Origin: Chitinophagaceae bacterium
GTDB taxonomy: Bacteria > Bacteroidota > Bacteroidia > Chitinophagales > Chitinophagaceae
NCBI GenBank assembly: GCA_016786845.1
Contig: JAEUVB010000009.1
Span: forward strand, 62,001-126,000
Reading direction: 5' to 3'
DNA: 64,000 bases
A program made the position numbers and the translations under genes. Positions 61,705 through 64,000 of this stretch are shown here, in pieces. The number at the start of each line of letters is the position of its first letter. Position 1 is the stretch's first letter. Below the pieces are notes generated by a model. It saw nothing but the letters and a program-made list of their open reading frames with translations. It was not told the origin of the DNA and searched no databases.

Positions 61705-62109
61705 TTATTGGTAATCCACATCTTCCGGTGAATCTGCAACCGGTTTTTCCGAGGCAAGCTTGCCTTTTTCATTCTGTTCGATCAGGGTCAATCCATCCGA
61801 CTGTGTAGTTTGTAACCAGGTGTTATGTTGTAAGCGAAAAATCTGAACATGTAGGCCATATGCTGCTTCCAGCATCGCCTCGAAACTGCCGGTAGGTTCA
61901 TGTCCGTCAAACTCAATTTCTAAAAACGGAGCATTCATTAATTCTTTCATAGGAACATTATGTAAATATTGTTCCTGTTTCATGTTTCCTTTCCCCATGG
62001 GATGAGGTTTATGGTAAAATTCAGGTTTCAGGTGACTAAAAAAAGTTCTGAAATTTTCCTGTACTTGATGTATGGTTTGGTCTCCGTGAATGCTTAATGT
62101 CATCTTCAT
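61705..62109 (-). CDS. Conserved-looking hypothetical cytoplasmic protein
   Basis: A 134-residue protein with no signal peptide or membrane segment. The start is the ATG at 62109 (or 62103), chosen because the upstream sequence to 62163 is not protein-like and a TATTTTTG element precedes it. The sequence is balanced in charge, with a helical opening MTLSIHGDQTIHQVQENFRTFF and a C-terminal acidic tail. I recognise no family; a small domain of DUF type is possible. It is divergent from adk and convergent with the PagL-like gene. Confidence 0.6.
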   Translation of the reverse strand: MKMTLSIHGDQTIHQVQENFRTFFSHLKPEFYHKPHPMGKGNMKQEQYLHNVPMKELMNAPFLEIEFDGHEPTGSFEAMLEAAYGLHVQIFRLQHNTWLQTTQSDGLTLIEQNEKGKLASEKPVADSPEDVDYQ

Positions 62110-62118
62110 TATTTTATA

Positions 62119-62126
62119 CAAAAATA
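62119..62126 (-). promoter_or_regulatory. -7 promoter element of the 62109 gene
   Basis: On the minus strand this reads TATTTTTG, a perfect TAnnTTTG, ending 9 bases before the ATG at 62109. Confidence 0.55.
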
Positions 62127-62226
62127 GGTTATCCTGCCGCCCATAAAATATGATAAAAATCAAGCCGTATCGATTTGAAATACCCTACAATTTCTAAAAA
62201 TAATCGCAGAGAAACATTTCAGTTGC

Positions 62227-62234
62227 TATATTTG
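62227..62234 (+). promoter_or_regulatory. -7 promoter element of adk
   Basis: TATATTTG, a perfect match, followed by CAGCC as at pheT. The adk ATG at 62254 is 19 bases on. No clear -33 element is visible. Confidence 0.62.
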
Positions 62235-62253
62235 CAGCCAATTTTTGTTACCT

Positions 62254-62826
62254 ATGTTTAATCTTGTACTCTTTGGTCCTCCCGGTAGTGGTAAAGGAAC
62301 CCAATCTGCCAACATCATCGATAAATTTAAGTTAGTTCACGTATCTACGGGAGATATTCTCAGAAATGAGGTAAGCCATGAAACTCCTTTAGGACTGGAA
62401 GCAAAAAAATATATGGATCAGGGTATGTTGGTGCCTGATGAAGTGGTTATAGGTATGATCAGCAGTAAACTGGATGAAAACCCCGAGGTTAACGGATTCA
62501 TATTCGATGGATTCCCACGCACCGTTGCTCAGGCAGAAGCTTTAGATAACTTATTGGACTTTAAAAACAACCCAATTAATATCGTATTAAGCCTTTTGGT
62601 CACAGAAGAAGAATTAAAATCTCGTTTGATCTCTCGTGGTGCCTCCTCCGGTCGCAGTGACGACAATGAAGATGTTATCACCAAACGAATTAAAGAATAT
62701 CACGCCAAAACTTCTCCGGTGGCCGATTATTATAAAGGAAAAGAAAAGCTTGTGGAAATTAAAGGCGAAGGGACTGTGGATGAAATTTTTGCCTCTTTAT
62801 CCGCAGAGATATCCAGCAGAATGTAG
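62254..62826 (+). CDS. adk: Adenylate kinase
   Basis: A 190-residue adenylate kinase (AMP + ATP to 2 ADP). The P-loop is LFGPPGSGKGTQS (about residues 5-17), HVSTGDILRNE carries the AMP-binding part, and FIFDGFPRTVAQAE the core motif. The LID domain between about 125 and 145 (RLISRGASSGRSDDNED) is the short type without zinc-binding cysteines, which explains the length of 190 rather than about 215. The ATG at 62254 is chosen over a TTG three codons earlier. Confidence 0.97.
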   Translation: MFNLVLFGPPGSGKGTQSANIIDKFKLVHVSTGDILRNEVSHETPLGLEAKKYMDQGMLVPDEVVIGMISSKLDENPEVNGFIFDGFPRTVAQAEALDNLLDFKNNPINIVLSLLVTEEELKSRLISRGASSGRSDDNEDVITKRIKEYHAKTSPVADYYKGKEKLVEIKGEGTVDEIFASLSAEISSRM

Positions 62827-62944
62827 TTTTCAGTCATTCCCGATTACTGAGGACTTGATCTTCATTCAGAATGCTTTACCTTCATCATGCGTTGATGCAA
62901 CTCGCAAAGCATCCCGATTAATTTTTATTCCCCTTTTATCCTGT

Positions 62945-62952
62945 TATCTTTA
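62945..62952 (+). promoter_or_regulatory. -7-like element directly before obgE
   Basis: TATCTTTA ends five bases before the ATG at 62958, so the transcript would be leaderless or nearly so. The 131-bp gap before obgE holds no other feature. Confidence 0.45.
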
Positions 62953-62957
62953 CCCCT

Positions 62958-63956
62958 ATGCAAAGCGACAATTTTATAGATTATATCCGTGTGTATTGCA
63001 AGTCGGGCCATGGCGGGCCGGGTGTAGTTCATTTTCTCAGAGAAAAGTTCAGACCCAATGGCGGGCCGGATGGTGGAAATGGGGGCCGGGGCGGTCATGT
63101 GATCCTTAAAGGGAATAAAAATTTATGGACATTGCTTCACCTGAGATACCACAAAAATTTGTTGGCAGAAGATGGTGATCGGGGTGGAAAAAATAACAGC
63201 TCGGGCAAAAATGGTAAAGACATCATTATTGAAGTTCCTTTGGGTACCGTAGGCAAAAATGAAGAAACCGGTGAAGTGGAAGTAGAAATATTGGAACACG
63301 GGCAGGAAGTCATCTGGCTTCCCGGAGGACGAGGCGGACTGGGCAATGGTAATTTTGCAACCCCCACCAATCAAGCGCCGGAATATGCACAACCCGGTGA
63401 AGACGGCAAGGAAGGATGGAAAATTGTAGAACTAAAAATTCTGGCTGATGTTGGTCTGGTGGGATTCCCCAATGCCGGTAAATCCACGTTACTTTCGGTT
63501 ATCAGTGCCGCTAAACCAAAAATTGCAGATTACGCTTTTACCACCATCACTCCGAATTTGGGTATGGTGGAATATAAAGGCGGTAAATCGTTTTGTGTGG
63601 CGGATTTGCCGGGGATCATTGAAGGTGCTGCCGAGGGTAAAGGACTAGGGCACCGGTTTCTACGGCATATTGAAAGGAATCCTGTACTCATGATGTTGAT
63701 TCCGGCAGACAGCAAAGACCATAAAAAGGAATTTGATATTCTGATGCATGAATTGGAAGAATATAACCCTGATTTGCTCGACAAACAAATGTTGGTAGCT
63801 ATCAGTAAAAGTGATATGCTGGATGCTGAATTGCAAGCTGAAATTGTTAAAGAGTTTCCTAAAAATATACCTGTACATTTCTTTTCTTCATTGACCTATC
63901 AAGGGATCGATACCCTGAAAGATAAACTTTGGAAATTGCTGAACACCGAAATTTGA
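62958..63956 (+). CDS. obgE: Obg-family GTPase
   Basis: A 332-residue Obg GTPase, associated with ribosome assembly and growth control. The glycine-rich Obg domain (about 1-158, with [16 protein letters not shown]) precedes the G domain. G1 is [10 protein letters not shown]2 [10 protein letters not shown]3 [16 protein letters not shown]. The G4 guanine motif reads SKSD (in AISKSDML) rather than NKxD, a variant I believe is common in Bacteroidota. There is no C-terminal OCT domain. The stop is 44 bases from the window end. Confidence 0.97.
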   Translation: MQSDNFIDYIRVYCKSGHGGPGVVHFLREKFRPNGGPDGGNGGRGGHVILKGNKNLWTLLHLRYHKNLLAEDGDRGGKNNSSGKNGKDIIIEVPLGTVGKNEETGEVEVEILEHGQEVIWLPGGRGGLGNGNFATPTNQAPEYAQPGEDGKEGWKIVELKILADVGLVGFPNAGKSTLLSVISAAKPKIADYAFTTITPNLGMVEYKGGKSFCVADLPGIIEGAAEGKGLGHRFLRHIERNPVLMMLIPADSKDHKKEFDILMHELEEYNPDLLDKQMLVAISKSDMLDAELQAEIVKEFPKNIPVHFFSSLTYQGIDTLKDKLWKLLNTEI

Positions 63957-64000
63957 GTACCCGCGATCTTGGATATTTTGGACTAAAAATGACCGAAGTC

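Noticed and set aside
1..64000. tRNA, rRNA or transposase genes
   Set aside because: None recognisable in any intergenic region or ORF.

Overview
The window looks like chromosomal DNA from a member of the Bacteroidota, most likely the Chitinophagales/Saprospirales side of the phylum. The support is: Bacteroidota-type -7 promoter elements (TAnnTTTG) in front of many genes with almost no Shine-Dalgarno sequences; a secreted protein with a type IX secretion sorting domain plus a PorW/SprE-like type IX component; the alternative GlmU family typical of the phylum; a two-ExbD TonB locus; and a run of lineage-type outer-membrane barrels. I see no rRNA, tRNA, insertion sequence, prophage or CRISPR array.

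Layout. 1-5 kb: a DUF2490 barrel, a small membrane protein, alternative GlmU, an APC permease and an MFS transporter, closed by a strong bidirectional terminator. 5-11 kb: one giant secreted protein with tail-fibre-like repeats and a collagen-like Gly-X-Y block, followed by an array of about sixteen 21-bp repeats. 11.4-14.6 kb: acetyl-CoA synthetase and a membrane-bound class III adenylate cyclase. 14.9-17.5 kb: a family 2B encapsulin shell gene followed 5 bp later by a class I terpene cyclase, the most remarkable locus in the window. 17.6-31 kb: small membrane proteins, an Nramp-related transporter, malic enzyme, prolyl oligopeptidase, an M28 peptidase, FabI, an IscA-type protein, a type IX-secreted protein, IspH and cytidylate kinase. 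31.9-41 kb: a DoxX/MauE-like protein, an FNT channel, LemA plus DUF2207, two barrels, an SprT-like protein, KdsA and CoaE. 41.2-46.6 kb: AtpI/AtpZ-like small membrane proteins, bactofilin, a protein resembling the N-terminal half of an M23 peptidase, and the PorW-like TPR protein. 46.7-50.3 kb: a half-size TauE/SafE protein and exbB-exbD-exbD-tonB. 50.4-64 kb: mostly housekeeping genes (cysteine/cystathionine synthase, coaD, lysS, pheT, dnaB, adk, obgE) with a few extracytoplasmic enzymes.

How the pieces fit. The encapsulin shell carries an inserted cyclic-nucleotide-binding-like domain, and its downstream neighbour has the metal motifs of 2-methylisoborneol-type cyclases. Together they predict a protein nanocompartment that encloses a terpene synthase. 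The gene transcribed divergently from the same 243-bp region is an adenylate cyclase whose substrate-selecting residues predict ATP use, so cAMP production and a cNMP-domain shell are genetic neighbours. The phosphate-binding cassette of the shell domain looks degenerate, so ligand gating is a hypothesis. No prenyl-diphosphate methyltransferase and no second shell gene accompany the pair, which differs from the Streptomyces 2-methylisoborneol arrangement as I know it.

Other points worth attention are the 21-bp array next to acs, a cluster of DnaA-box-like sequences in front of dnaB, a structured GC-rich intergenic element after the Nramp-related gene, and a very long DSI/DSL-rich coiled coil on the PorW-like protein. 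All calls come from reading the sequence; no database search was run.
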